64,000 nt of DNA from CAVQJU01 sp963712905 (GTDB lineage: Bacteria > Acidobacteriota > Vicinamibacteria > Vicinamibacterales > CAVVIG01): assembly GCA_963712905.1 (NCBI GenBank), contig CAVQJU010000010.1:186001-250000 (forward strand). Reading direction: 5' to 3'. How positions within the stretch are numbered: the stretch's first letter is position 1; the number at the start of each line of letters is the position of its first letter. Position numbers and translations under genes: made by a program. Shown here piece after piece: positions 1 through 9,595 of this stretch. The notes beneath the pieces were generated by a model that worked only from the letters and a program-made list of their open reading frames with translations, searched no databases and was not told the DNA's origin.

Positions 1-2842
1 CCCCAACCGGATCGAGCCCGATCTGAACCTCACGGCGACGACCAACGTGCAGGGCACCGAAATCCAGCTGACGCTCACGGGCACGCCGGCCACGCTGATG
101 ACCAAGCTGGATGCGCGAGCGACCCGAACTTGTCGGAGAGCGACAAGGTCTCGCTGCTCCTGACGGGCCAGAAAGCCAGCGACGCGACATCCGCGGGAAT
201 CTCGACGGGAGGCACGGAGCTCCTCGGGCTGCTGTCCGGCGAGTTCCTCAACGCGGCAGGGCAATCCGTCGGGCTGAGTACCATCCGGGTCGAAAGCGGT
301 TCGCCGGATCTCCGCTTCGACGCCGGTCTCGTGGCGACGGAAACCGACCCCGGCACGCGGTTGACCGTCGGCAAGAACATCGGGTCGCGCTTCGAGGTCG
401 TGTTCTCGCAGAGCCTGCACCAGAGCGGCGGGCTGACGTGGATCGTCAGTTACAGCCCGAAAACGAACCTCGTCATGCGGGTCGTCAACGAGGACAGCGG
501 CGATCGCGTGTACGACTTCAGACACGATCTGACATTCGGACGCCCGGCGAACTTCAAGCGGCCGATCGAGCGGCCACGGGAAACGGTCATCCGCGTCCAG
601 ATTTCGGGCGCCGGCGCCGACGAAAATGCTTTGCGTTCGCTGCTGAAGATCAAAGAGGGCGATCGCTTCAGCTTTTTCCGGTGGCAGGACGACCGCGAGC
701 GCATCGAGAACTTCTTCCACGAGCGGGAACGCTTCGAAGCCCGCGTCGTCACGCGCCGGATGCCCGAACCGGACGACGCGACGATGATCAACCTGAGCTA
801 CGACATCCGGCCCGGCCCCCGGACGACCGTCCAGGTCCAGGGTTTCGTGCTGCCTGGCGTCCGCCGTCCGCGAGGTCGAGCAGGCCTGGGCCAGCACGGT
901 CGTGGACGACCTGCTGCAGGAGGAGATCGTACGCATCGTGCGGGCGGCGCTGGTCGATGCGGGATACGTCCAGGCATCGGTGACGACGCGCCTCCAGAAC
1001 GCCCCTGACGAGAAGCGTCTGTCGATACTCGTCGAGACCGGGACCCATGCCGACAACAAGGAGGTGCGATTCACCGGCAACAAGGGCGAAGCCACGAAGC
1101 AGCTGGACGCCGTCCTGGCCGAACCGCGCCTGCAGCGGGCCATCTGGATCGAACCGGACGCGGCTCGGGACGCGCTCGTCGCCTTCTATCGCGCGAACGG
1201 GTATCTGAAGGCGACCGTGCGCCTGGATCCGATTTCGCGATCCGGAGGGACGGTCATCCGTCCGATCCAGGTCGACGAAGGCGAGCCGTTCCGCATCCAG
1301 GAGATTCGCGTCGAAGGCGGCGCCTCGCTGTCGCCTGCCGACGTCATCGCGAAGGCCGGCCTGGCGAAGGGCGAGGTGATCACGGACGCGACGATGGAGG
1401 GGGCGCGCGTGGCGCTCGACCAGAGCTACCGCGCGCTCGGGTTCAACAGCGTGGATGTCACGATCCAGAGCGGAACCGTCTCACCCCGGCCGGAAGTGAA
1501 CGTCTACGTTCAGGTTGACGAAGGCCGCCAGCAGCGGCTTCGCGATGTCGTCACGATGGGAGTCGAGCACACGAAGCCCTCGCTCGTCAGCCGCGCGCTC
1601 AATCTGAACATCGGCGAGCCCGTCAACCTTGCGGCGTGGAACGAAGCGCGCCGGCGCCTGTACGAGACCGGCGCATTCCGCTCCGTGGACATTCAGCGTG
1701 AAGTCATCGAGGAACCCGCCGTTGAGGCCGCGGCGCCCGCTCCTCTCGCTGCGGAGCCGGTGCGCGCGCTCGTCAACGTCCAGGAGTGGCCACGCTACCG
1801 CTTCCGATACGGCGTCGAGCTGAACGACACCGCGCAGTCGGGCGATCCAAGCGAAGTCCTGCCGACGTTCCAGGAGGGCGGTCGTACGTTCAGCCTCGGC
1901 GCGACGACCGATTTCGCGGCGCGGAATCTCTTCGGACGCGCCATGACGGCCGGGATCGCCGCCAGGTACACCCTCGACTTTCGAGCGGTGCGCACGTACG
2001 CAACCATGCCGACATTCCTCGGCCGCCACATCGTCACGAACCTGTGGGTCGAGCGATCGCACGAGGGATCCGGAGTCACATCGACCGGAATCGAGCCGGC
2101 GTTCGCCACGGATGCCACGACGTTCACATTCGAGCAGCGCGTCCGGCCGCGCCGGAAAGTCGAGGTGTGGTATGGCTACACGATCGAACGGAACCACACC
2201 TACGATCTCCATCCCAATCCGCAGGATCCGATTCCCTTCGACATCGACGTGACCAAGGCGAACCTCACCTCGGGCGTCATCCTGGACAGGCGCAACGACG
2301 TGTTCGATGCGACAGGCGGCTGGTTTCATGCGACGAACGTCGAATACGCGCCGGGCTGGATCTCGCCCGATCTGCGTCTGGCGCGCCTGCTCACGCAGCA
2401 AAAATACTTTCACCGTACCGGCAAGGTGGTGTTCGCGTCGTGGGCGCAGCTGGGTCTCGCCACCGCATTCGATCAGAGGCTGGTGACGAGCGACCGCTTC
2501 TTCGCCGGCGGCGGCAACAGCGTGCGCGGCTACGCGGAAGATGTCATCAGCCCGTCCGACTTCTTCGGAACGATTGTTGGCGGGAACGCGCTCCTCGTGC
2601 TGAACCAGGAAGTGCGGTTCCCGTTGTTCAAATACGTCCGCGGAGTCGGGTTCATCGACGCCGGCCGGGCGTTCGAAACCGTGGGCCAGATGTCGCTGAA
2701 AGACCTGGCCGTCGGAACCGGCATCGGGTTCCGCATCGACACGCCCGTCGTGCTGCTGCGGGTCGACATGGGCGTCCCGCTCGACAGCTCATATGGGCCG
2801 AGGAAACCCCGCTGGTTCTTCTCGATCGGACAGATGTTCTAG
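1..2842 (+). CDS. TamB C-terminal domain fused to POTRA domains and an Omp85/TamA-type outer-membrane barrel (5' partial, two frame breaks)
   Basis: The gene enters from outside the window. Up to about 541 the translation has the beta-strand pattern of a TamB (DUF490) C-terminus (LTVGKNIGSRFEVVFSQSL, then an HDLTFG ending). From about 595 to 1740 POTRA-like modules follow (for example GEPFRIQEIRVEGG), and from about 1780 a 16-strand-type Omp85 barrel with GGGNSVRGY and a C-terminal Phe (IGQMF). No stop codon separates the TamB-like and POTRA parts in the frame running through 130-860, so they appear to be one polypeptide. Two frame breaks, near 113 and near 860, look like single-base indels because the neighbouring frames continue the same domains. 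The expected role is insertion of autotransporter-like proteins or envelope transport at the outer membrane. TamA, TamB and BamA are normally separate genes, so the fusion is unusual. Confidence 0.85.
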
Positions 2843-2859
2843 GCGGTTTCGGAGGGTGT

Positions 2860-2887
2860 GTAGTGCAGGCGTTCAGGCCTGCACTAC
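2860..2887. repeat. GTAG-footed single palindrome (REP-like)
   Basis: A perfect 11-bp stem, GTAGTGCAGGC with its complement GCCTGCACTAC, encloses the 6-base loop GTTCAG. It lies between the TamA-type gene and the convergent hsp20 gene. The GTAG/CTAC feet match the four larger elements at 12150, 32697, 45925 and 47216. It could also act as a bidirectional terminator, but there is no T tract. Confidence 0.6.
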
Positions 2888-2906
2888 GTCAGAGCGAACG
2901 CCGTCT

Positions 2907-3353
2907 CTAATTCACTTTCACGGCAATCGCTTTGACCTTGGCCGTGACCGTCTTGGGCAGGTGTACGTTCAGCACGCCCTCCTTGAATTCGGCCGACACA
3001 TGCCCGCCGTCGACTTCGGTCGGCAGCGCGAACCGCCGCACGAACTTGCCGTACCCGCGCTCGACCCTGTGGAACTTCTTGTCCTTCTCCTCCTTTTCGA
3101 TCTTGCGCTCGCCTTCGACGGTGAGCACACCGTCTTCGAACTCCACCTTCACGTCTTCCTTCTTGACCTCCGGAAGATCGGCTTTGACGACGTACTCCTT
3201 GTCGGTCTCCTGGATGTCAACTGCCGGCGCCCAGTCCGCAAACGGCGCTGCGTCGCCTTCGAACGCGCGGAACGGACGATCGCCGAACATGCGGTTCAGG
3301 CGTGCCTGGATTCCGTCGATCTCGCGGAACGGATCCCATCTGACGATGTTCAT
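2907..3353 (-). CDS. Hsp20 family small heat-shock protein
   Basis: The 148-residue product begins MNIVRWDPFREI, typical of bacterial class A small heat-shock proteins, and contains a complete alpha-crystallin domain (about residues 40-140) with VDIQETDKEYVVKADLP near its start and EFKEGVLNVHLPK at its end. It is an ATP-independent holdase that binds unfolding proteins in the cytoplasm. I place the start at the ATG at 3353 because GGGAGG lies 6 bases upstream; a start at 3374 would remove that site from its useful position. The gene stands alone, convergent with the TamA-type gene and downstream of the 3' end of the porin-like gene. A CTTGAA, like a sigma-32 -35 box, occurs upstream, but I see no matching -10. 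Confidence 0.93.
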   Translation of the reverse strand: MNIVRWDPFREIDGIQARLNRMFGDRPFRAFEGDAAPFADWAPAVDIQETDKEYVVKADLPEVKKEDVKVEFEDGVLTVEGERKIEKEEKDKKFHRVERGYGKFVRRFALPTEVDGGHVSAEFKEGVLNVHLPKTVTAKVKAIAVKVN

Positions 3354-3466
3354 CTGACACCTCCCGTGGATCACGAAAGCAACGCCTGTGCCTCCGAGCG
3401 GCCGCGTGATTGCTCGACAAAACGCGGTTCAAGCTGCGCCGACGGGTTTTCGACGCGGATTTTTTC

Positions 3467-4722
3467 TCACCAGTACGCGCGGATCTGCGCGAATACGCCC
3501 AGCGGCGATGCGCCGTACTGACTGTGCAGCATCAGCCCGACGGGCTCGGCGCCGAACGGCAGATAGCCGCTGAACGACCGCCGACCATCTGTCGCTGAGC
3601 GTCCACGTCGCGGATGGCACGACGATGCCCGACGCGTCGGTCGGATTCTGCAGCCACTGTCCGGCCAGCGTCAGTTCCGGCGAGCACTCGTAGGTGGCCA
3701 GGACGGCGATCGCGTGTCGCGTGAGGATCTGCGTGTCGCCGCGCAGGTAGCGCTGCTGAAATTCCGGATCGGCGAGCAGCGGCAGGATTCCGGCAGGGGA
3801 TGTGGCGCCAAATCCCGAGTAGTGATACTCCCCGAACACGAGGAGGCCGTTGCCGACGGGAAACCGGTAGGACGTGCCGGCTACCGCCTTGACGATTGTT
3901 CGTTCGTCGCCGAAAGCGATCGACCCGGCCGCCGCCGGGCGTCCGGAACACGGCGACCTCGCCGTGCACCTCGGCATCGCCCACGGCCGCGGACGTCGTT
4001 GACGCCGCCGAAGACATCACGCGCCCGCCAGCCGCCGACGAGCTCGAGATCCGCCTGCCCGGCGTACCCGCGAAATCGGCGGCGAACGCAGACTGGTCGA
4101 TGTCCGGGCCGAACGCGGCGACGACATCGACGGACTGCCGGTCGGCGATCTTGACGTCCGCGCGCACGGCGTCGACGCCGCGCCGCCATTCGCGGTCGGC
4201 TTCGAGCGGCGTGAACGGGGAGAACAGATCGATCGCGCCGAACAGGACGCCGCGTCCCCATCCAATCGCCTGTCGTCCCACCGTGACGGTCGCGGCCCCG
4301 GCCTGTGCGTGGACGGCAGCGCGATCGATCTCTGCGCGCCACTCGGCATGATCGGACGCCGCGATCTGCCAGTCGAGCTGCCGGAGTCGGTACGGCGCTG
4401 GAGCTTCGCTCGGCAGTACGCCGCCGCCGAGCGCGCCGCGGATGGACGAAAAGGCCCTCCATCGCTGCTCGACGGCCACCTCGATGCTCGTGCCACCGTC
4501 GAGCCGGACGGTTGGCTCGAGGCGGAATCGCCAGAACCCCGTGGTGGTCTCGCGATCGGGATAGAGCGCCGGATCGTCGGGCGCCAGCGACCACAGCACG
4601 CTGCCCTTCGCCGACGAGCGCAGCGTGAACGTCGGGACGGCGTCGGGCCGTGAAGTCTGAGCGAACGATGGACCGGCACCGACTGCCAGCAGTAGCGTCA
4701 ACGTCCACGCGACACGGAACAC
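3467..4722 (-). CDS. Porin-like outer-membrane beta-barrel protein of the ABC/LolA-like operon (several frame breaks)
   Basis: Read with frame corrections, this is a protein of about 410 residues with a signal peptide ending at AGPSFAQ, long amphipathic beta segments (RRGVDAVRADVKIADRQSVDVV, quoted in part) and a C-terminal RAYW followed by TGA at 3467-3469, an aromatic end typical of outer-membrane barrels. The frame changes near 3560 and 3940, and probably also near 4000 and 4060, where other frames supply FAGYAGQADLELVGGWRARD. The GTG start at 4722 lies 4 bases after the ATPase stop, so it is the last gene of the operon. I infer that it is the outer-membrane component of the upstream ABC/LolA-like system; the barrel family itself I cannot name. 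The frame breaks are more likely sequence errors than inactivation, because the C-terminus is intact. Confidence 0.7.
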
Positions 4723-4726
4723 ACGC

Positions 4727-5476
4727 TCACCCCGCTGCTCCGCCCGGAAGCCCGCTGCCCAGGGGAAGAATCTCGTGCGGCGGCTCGCCGGGTTTCTCTT
4801 CATCGCTCGCGACCTTGCCGTCGACGAGCGTGACCACCCGCGCCGCGTGCGCGACAACGCGCGGATCGTGCGTGGAGAAGATGAACGTCATCCCGTGCCG
4901 GTCGCGAAGATCGCGCATCAGGTGCATCAGCGTTTCGGCGTTGACGCCGTCGAGGTTCGCGGTCGGTTCGTCGGCCAGCACGAGCTTCGGCCGCGCCGCC
5001 ACGGCGCGCGCGACGGCCACTCGCTGCTGCTGGCCCCCGGACAGCTCGCTGATGCGGCGATCGGCCAGATCGCCGAGACCCAGTTCCGTCAGGACCTCCA
5101 TCGCGCGGGTCCGCCTCCCGGTCGTGACGCCCTGAAGCTCGAGCACGAACTCGACGTTCTCGAGGGCCGTCAACACCGGCACGAGGTTGTACGCCTGGAA
5201 CACGAATCCCAGAGACATCAGGCGCAGCCGCGCGCGCGCGTGTTTGGACAGCGATGCGACATTCTGCCCCAGCACGGTCAGCTCCCCGGCCGTGGGCACG
5301 TCGAGCGCGCCGACGAGATTGAGCAACGTGGTCTTGCCGCTCCCGGACGGACCCACGAGCGCGAGGAACTCACCCTGCCGCACGTCCAGGTCGATTCCCC
5401 GGAGCGCCCAGACTTCCTGCCTGCCCAGCGCGAACGCCTTGGTCACGCCGCGCGCCACCACAATTGCCGGCGTCAC
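4727..5476 (-). CDS. ABC transporter ATP-binding protein, LolD/MacB type
   Basis: The 249-residue ATPase has all core motifs: Walker A GPSGSGKT (about residue 40), the Q-loop region FQAYNLVPVLTALEN, the signature LSGGQQQRVAVARA, Walker B LVLADEPTANLDG and the H-loop STHD. The FQxYNL and TANLDG segments are characteristic of the MacB/LolD/FtsE group, which powers periplasm-facing mechanotransmission rather than classical substrate import. The GTG start overlaps the stop of the permease gene (GTGA), which indicates translational coupling. It energises the two permeases encoded directly upstream. Confidence 0.93.
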   Translation of the reverse strand: MTPAIVVARGVTKAFALGRQEVWALRGIDLDVRQGEFLALVGPSGSGKTTLLNLVGALDVPTAGELTVLGQNVASLSKHARARLRLMSLGFVFQAYNLVPVLTALENVEFVLELQGVTTGRRTRAMEVLTELGLGDLADRRISELSGGQQQRVAVARAVAARPKLVLADEPTANLDGVNAETLMHLMRDLRDRHGMTFIFSTHDPRVVAHAARVVTLVDGKVASDEEKPGEPPHEILPLGSGLPGGAAG

Positions 5477-6708
5477 TGCGCCACCCGCAGCACGGCCGCC
5501 GGATCCGTGCGCATCGCATGCCACGCCGGGTAGAGCGATGCCAGCACCGTTGCGCCGATCGCGACGACGAAGACGTACGGAACGATCCACAGGCCGAAAT
5601 CGCCGTAGAACACCGGGTCGAACAGGACGCCCTGAAACGAATAGGAGCTGCCGATATAGCTGCGAAAGTCCAGGCCCACGCGCGCGAGTCTCCACACCAG
5701 GGGCACCCCGATCAGCAACGCCAGCAACGCCCCCACGAGCCCCACCATCAACGCCTCCTGAATGACCAGCCGGACCATTCGCGCGCCGCTCATCCCGAGC
5801 GCCGACAGCACCGCGAATTCCTTCCGGCGCTCGAGTACGGCCGCCAGCTGCGCGCTGGCCACGCCCAGCAGCACGATGAGCAGAATGATGGCGCTCACAA
5901 ACCGCGTCGTGGCGGCATCCTGCTGAAAATGGCCTTCGATGTCGGGCGCCAGCTCCGTCATCGTCAGGACGTCGTCGCTGCGAGCGACCAGCGATTGCAG
6001 CCTGGCTTGAACCGCGTTGACACGTCGATAGTCGTCGAGCACGACGCTCACCTCGGCCGCGCCCGGCAGTCCCGTCAGTCGCTCCAGATCGTCGAGCGGG
6101 ACCTGGCAGACGCTCCCGTCGGCGTCCTCGCTGCCGGTGGAGACCACGCCCACGATGCGGAGCAGGGCGCTCTGAATGTCGCCGCCCGGCCCGACCGTGG
6201 TCGCCACCACGTCGTCGTCGACGCCCGCGGACAGGCGGTCCGCGATCGTCTTCCCCACCACAAGCGCTCCGGACTCGCCCGTTCGGAGGTACCGGCCTTC
6301 GCCGATGCGCCGAACGTACCGGAACGTGCGCGGTTCGACATCGGGCTCGACTCCAACCATCTCGACAGGCACGACGTGCGTGCCGACGGCCAGCAGCACC
6401 TGCGCCCGTATCCGCGCCGTCGCGACGGTGACGCCCGGCACGGATCGCGCAGCCGCCAGGTCGGCCTTCCCGTCGGCCAGACGCAATCGCATGTCGCGGC
6501 GGGCGCGCCAGCCGGCCGGCACGACGCGCAAATGGCCGACGCCGCTCGTCGCGCCCGCGCGCGAGAAGAGCTCGCCCCGGCCACGGTTCAGGCTCTCCAT
6601 GTAGAGCGCGAGCACGCAGCCGACCGCGATGCCGACGATCGACAGGACGGTTCGACGGAGATTCCGGCTGACACTCCGCGCCGCGTACCGGGTTGAAATC
6701 CAGGCCAT
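5473..6708 (-). CDS. ABC transporter permease, MacB/LolC (FtsX) family
   Basis: The 411-residue protein starts MAWISTRYAARSVSRNLRR, followed by one N-terminal membrane helix, a periplasmic MacB-PCD-like domain of about 220 residues and three C-terminal helices, the FtsX layout (RRKEFAVLSALGMSGARMV is the conserved coupling segment). A GTG at 6720 is an alternative start that would overlap the preceding permease by 8 bases. Two such permeases would form a heterodimer, as LolC and LolE do. Known members move lipoproteins or transmit force to periplasmic partners; the cargo here is not known. Confidence 0.9.
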   Translation of the reverse strand: MAWISTRYAARSVSRNLRRTVLSIVGIAVGCVLALYMESLNRGRGELFSRAGATSGVGHLRVVPAGWRARRDMRLRLADGKADLAAARSVPGVTVATARIRAQVLLAVGTHVVPVEMVGVEPDVEPRTFRYVRRIGEGRYLRTGESGALVVGKTIADRLSAGVDDDVVATTVGPGGDIQSALLRIVGVVSTGSEDADGSVCQVPLDDLERLTGLPGAAEVSVVLDDYRRVNAVQARLQSLVARSDDVLTMTELAPDIEGHFQQDAATTRFVSAIILLIVLLGVASAQLAAVLERRKEFAVLSALGMSGARMVRLVIQEALMVGLVGALLALLIGVPLVWRLARVGLDFRSYIGSSYSFQGVLFDPVFYGDFGLWIVPYVFVVAIGATVLASLYPAWHAMRTDPAAVLRVAQ

Positions 6709-6712
6709 CGTC

Positions 6713-7948
6713 TCACTCACGCAGCGCGCGGACCGGCTGCAGCCGGGCGGCGCGGGCAGCCGGCCAGGCCGACGCCAGTATCGCCGTGATCATCACCGCC
6801 ACGACGACGCGTACCACGTCGATCCACGCCAGACGCGGGTAGATGGTCAGCGACCAGTTCATGCCGAACGCCGAGAGCTGGCTTGGGCCGCCTCCGGTCA
6901 GCGCCGCGTAGTCCACTCCTGTGTGGTTTGCCCACGCGACGAGTGCGCCGCCGAGCGCCGATCCGAGCACGACCCCCGTGATGGCCAGCGTGAGCGACTC
7001 CAGCAGAATCATCCCGACAATCCGGGCCGGGGACGTGCCGAGTGCGAGCAGCATCCCGAACTCGTGGGTCCGCTCGAACGTCGCCATCAACATCGTGTTC
7101 GCCACGCCGGCCGCCGCGGCAATCAGCACCAGGATGAGCACGAACACCCACGCGATCTGGACCAGCTCGACCAGGTCGACCATCGCGGGTGCCAGCGTTT
7201 TCCAGTCGAGCGCCTCGGCGCCGCCGATCTCGCGCGTGCCGTTCCAGCGGCTCGCGATTGCGGCGGCCCGCCCCGGGTCGCGCGCGTAAATCACGATCTC
7301 GTGCGCCTCGTCCGGCATGACAAACAGCTCCTGCGCCTGTCCGAGCGTCATGACAACCGCCTGGCGATTCACAAGATCCACGGGCGTCTCGATCAGGGCC
7401 GCGACCGTATAGAGCGCATTCGCCAGCGATCCGTCCACACCCTGGCCGACGATCGCGATTTCGACTCCCGGCCGCACGCCCATCTGCTCGGCCAGCTGAC
7501 GCCCCATGACGACGCGAGCGCCGCCGAGCGACGACGTGTCGACCTTCCCGAGCAGGCGTGACGGGCCGGATTCTGCGGCGGCGTCGACACCCATGACAAC
7601 GACCGCAAAGCCCTCCTCGCCGACCGCGGCGAGAGCGGGCGCGTAGATCCGCGGGCTCGCCCCGGCAATCTCCGCGTCGCGTTGAAGAACACCGGCGGTT
7701 TCCGTCACATGCCGCAGCGTCTTGTCCATGTCCCGTGTCCGGCGCCATTCGGGCGCGTGCACCTGAACGTGGCCGAGCATGGGGCCCGTGATCGTCTCCA
7801 CGATCAGGTCGCTTTCCCAGCGCAGCAGGCCGTCGTAAATCAGGACCAGCGCGACCGACAGGCCGATCGCCGACAGAGCCAGAGCCGTGCGGCGCTTGTT
7901 CCGCCAGAGGTTGCGCCACGCGATGCGCGACATCGTAAAGGCGGGCAT
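6713..7948 (-). CDS. ABC transporter permease, MacB/LolE (FtsX) family
   Basis: The 411-residue protein has the same layout as its neighbour: an N-terminal helix after RIAWRNLWRNKRRT, a periplasmic domain, and a C-terminal FtsX domain with FERTHEFGMLLALGTSPARI. It begins one base after the stop of the LolA-like gene and runs into the second permease. The two permeases share length and topology but differ clearly in sequence, which fits a heterodimer. A second ATG at 7933 (MSRIAWRN) is an alternative start. Confidence 0.9.
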   Translation of the reverse strand: MPAFTMSRIAWRNLWRNKRRTALALSAIGLSVALVLIYDGLLRWESDLIVETITGPMLGHVQVHAPEWRRTRDMDKTLRHVTETAGVLQRDAEIAGASPRIYAPALAAVGEEGFAVVVMGVDAAAESGPSRLLGKVDTSSLGGARVVMGRQLAEQMGVRPGVEIAIVGQGVDGSLANALYTVAALIETPVDLVNRQAVVMTLGQAQELFVMPDEAHEIVIYARDPGRAAAIASRWNGTREIGGAEALDWKTLAPAMVDLVELVQIAWVFVLILVLIAAAAGVANTMLMATFERTHEFGMLLALGTSPARIVGMILLESLTLAITGVVLGSALGGALVAWANHTGVDYAALTGGGPSQLSAFGMNWSLTIYPRLAWIDVVRVVVAVMITAILASAWPAARAARLQPVRALRE

Positions 7949-7949
7949 G

Positions 7950-8747
7950 TCACCGCTTCCGTTCGAGCCGCGAGAGGCTGAAGGTTTCGTCGGGGATGGG
8001 CACGTTGAACTGAATGTCGAGATAGCGCATGTCCGTGCGCTGCCCCTCGACGCCGGTCGGCGTCAGCACCATGTGCGCCGGCAGACGGCGGCCGCTGAAC
8101 ACCTTGATCTCGTCGAAGACCATCGTCCTGGCGAGGCGTCCCTTCCGGTCGAAGTGATGTTCCTCGACGGGTAGCAGGTCGTCCGTGATAAGGATGTCGA
8201 TGCGGGCCCACCGCCCCACCACGTCAGGTTTCACCGTCAGCGTCATCCACCATCCGGGCGGCGACGTCGAGCGCCGATCGATGCTGGCGTTGAAATCCTT
8301 GAGTAGCGACGACTCCTTGACGAGATCGTCGTTGGTGAAGTCGGTGCCCATCCACGATCCCAGCATCATCGAAGGGGGCACGCGGATGGTCCTCGCGATA
8401 CGGGGCAGATAGTTCCAGAGATTGGGGCCGACGCGGAGCGTGGCCGTGCCCTCGTCGCGCGGTGGAGCCTCGATGACAAACAGCGCCTCGTCCAGCCCGC
8501 GCGTCCATCCCGTCATCCTGAGCGAGCGGGTCGATCGCGGCGTCGTCACGTTGATCTCGACGCGGGCGATGCTGCTCTTCGAGCGGTATAGATCGTCGAG
8601 GCGCGCAAGCAGCGTGGCGACATCGGGAGGGCGCGGCTGGGCGGCTGCGGGCGCGCACACGGCGAGCGTCGCCAGCAGGGTGACCTGAATCGCGCGGCGG
8701 AGACGTCGCGAGACACCCGGTGTCGCGACCCGACTCTGCGTCCTCAT
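7950..8747 (-). CDS. LolA-like outer-membrane lipoprotein-sorting protein
   Basis: A 265-residue exported protein with a cleavable signal peptide ending near AAAQPRPP. The body follows the family annotated as outer-membrane lipoprotein-sorting protein (LolA/LolB-like fold): a DDLYRSKSSIARVEINV strand segment, YLPRIARTIRVPPSMMLGSWMGTDFTNDDLVKE in the middle (partly quoted) and LPAHMVLTP near the end. The start is taken at the ATG at 8747 because AGGA lies 4 bases upstream and a good signal peptide follows. It is the first gene of the operon with two permeases, the ATPase and the porin-like protein, so it probably carries a lipid or lipoprotein from the inner-membrane complex through the periplasm. 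Confidence 0.85.
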   Translation of the reverse strand: MRTQSRVATPGVSRRLRRAIQVTLLATLAVCAPAAAQPRPPDVATLLARLDDLYRSKSSIARVEINVTTPRSTRSLRMTGWTRGLDEALFVIEAPPRDEGTATLRVGPNLWNYLPRIARTIRVPPSMMLGSWMGTDFTNDDLVKESSLLKDFNASIDRRSTSPPGWWMTLTVKPDVVGRWARIDILITDDLLPVEEHHFDRKGRLARTMVFDEIKVFSGRRLPAHMVLTPTGVEGQRTDMRYLDIQFNVPIPDETFSLSRLERKR

Positions 8748-8770
8748 GGTTCCTGCAGCAATCCTACCGC

Positions 8771-9409
8771 TCACGCCGCGCTGGCCGAACGCCGATGTTG
8801 CGCATTCGCGAGCGCCTCGGCTCGCGCCTTCAGCCCGAGCAGCATGCGCCTGGTCATCAGAAACGCGGCCGGTTCGATGACGCGCATGAACAGCCACGAG
8901 CCGGCCGATCTGGGCGTGCGAACGGCGTTACGGGACACGAGCGTTGTGTGTCCCGCGTCGATGGAATGGAGGCCGAACTGCCAGACCCAGGCGAAGCCGT
9001 CGCCCTCCCCGGCCAGGACCAGTGCGCGGCCCGGTTCGACCGCCTTGATCGGGAAGCCGCCCGCACGGCCGACGGGAATCTCGTCGCCGACGTTCAGGTG
9101 TTGAAATTCCGGCAGGATCTCGGTGGCGCTCGGGCGGTCCAGATACCCGAACAGACGATCGAGCCAGTCGTAGCTGTATAGCCCGCCACGGCGGTAGCCC
9201 ATCTGAAGCAGCCAGGGCCAGATGTGTTCCGGACGAGCAGCGATGGTGACCGCGAGCGTGGCCTGATAGGTCGGATCCACCACCAGCGCGTCTCCGGGCA
9301 TCGGCCGTGCCAGATCCGCAGGGGTCGCACCCCACCGCGCGAACCAACGTCGCGTCGGCAACCAGTAGAACACGCACAACGCCGCGGCAAGCAAGACAAC
9401 GAAGACCAT
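8771..9409 (-). CDS. SRPBCC-fold membrane-anchored protein
   Basis: The 212-residue product starts at ATG 9409 with GGGAG 8 bases upstream and an N-terminal hydrophobic helix (MVFVVLLAAALCVFYWLP). The rest resembles SRPBCC/polyketide-cyclase proteins: IAARPEHIWPWLLQMGYRRGG, EPGRALVLAGEGDGFAWVW and VSRNAV, the motif pattern of a START-like hydrophobic cavity. The ligand is unknown. It lies 23 bases upstream of the LolA-like gene on the same strand and may share its transcript. Confidence 0.75.
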   Translation of the reverse strand: MVFVVLLAAALCVFYWLPTRRWFARWGATPADLARPMPGDALVVDPTYQATLAVTIAARPEHIWPWLLQMGYRRGGLYSYDWLDRLFGYLDRPSATEILPEFQHLNVGDEIPVGRAGGFPIKAVEPGRALVLAGEGDGFAWVWQFGLHSIDAGHTTLVSRNAVRTPRSAGSWLFMRVIEPAAFLMTRRMLLGLKARAEALANAQHRRSASAA

Positions 9410-9564
9410 AAGCGCTCCCCGTGAGGACTCTCGAGCACTGAAGAGCACGCGCCGTGCCGAAGGACGCGAGCAAATATCAGCGACTTACGAGCAACAGGAA
9501 TAGTCGGGGGCGCCTCGGGCGGGAAGATCTCACGGCCCGTCGGACGATTTCGCGACGCATGCAC

Positions 9565-9588
9565 GGGGCGGCCCGTCGGGGCCGCCCC
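9565..9588 (-). terminator. GC-rich hairpin after the TPR gene
   Basis: GGGGCGGCCC and GGGCCGCCCC form a perfect 10-bp stem with a 4-base loop, just past the stop of the minus-strand TPR gene. There is no T tract, so intrinsic termination is uncertain. It lacks the GTAG/CTAC feet of the REP-like elements. Confidence 0.45.
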
Positions 9589-9595
9589 TGACCAG

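Noticed and set aside
9565..9588. The hairpin after the TPR gene as another REP-like element
   Set aside because: It has a single stem and neither GTAG nor CTAC feet.
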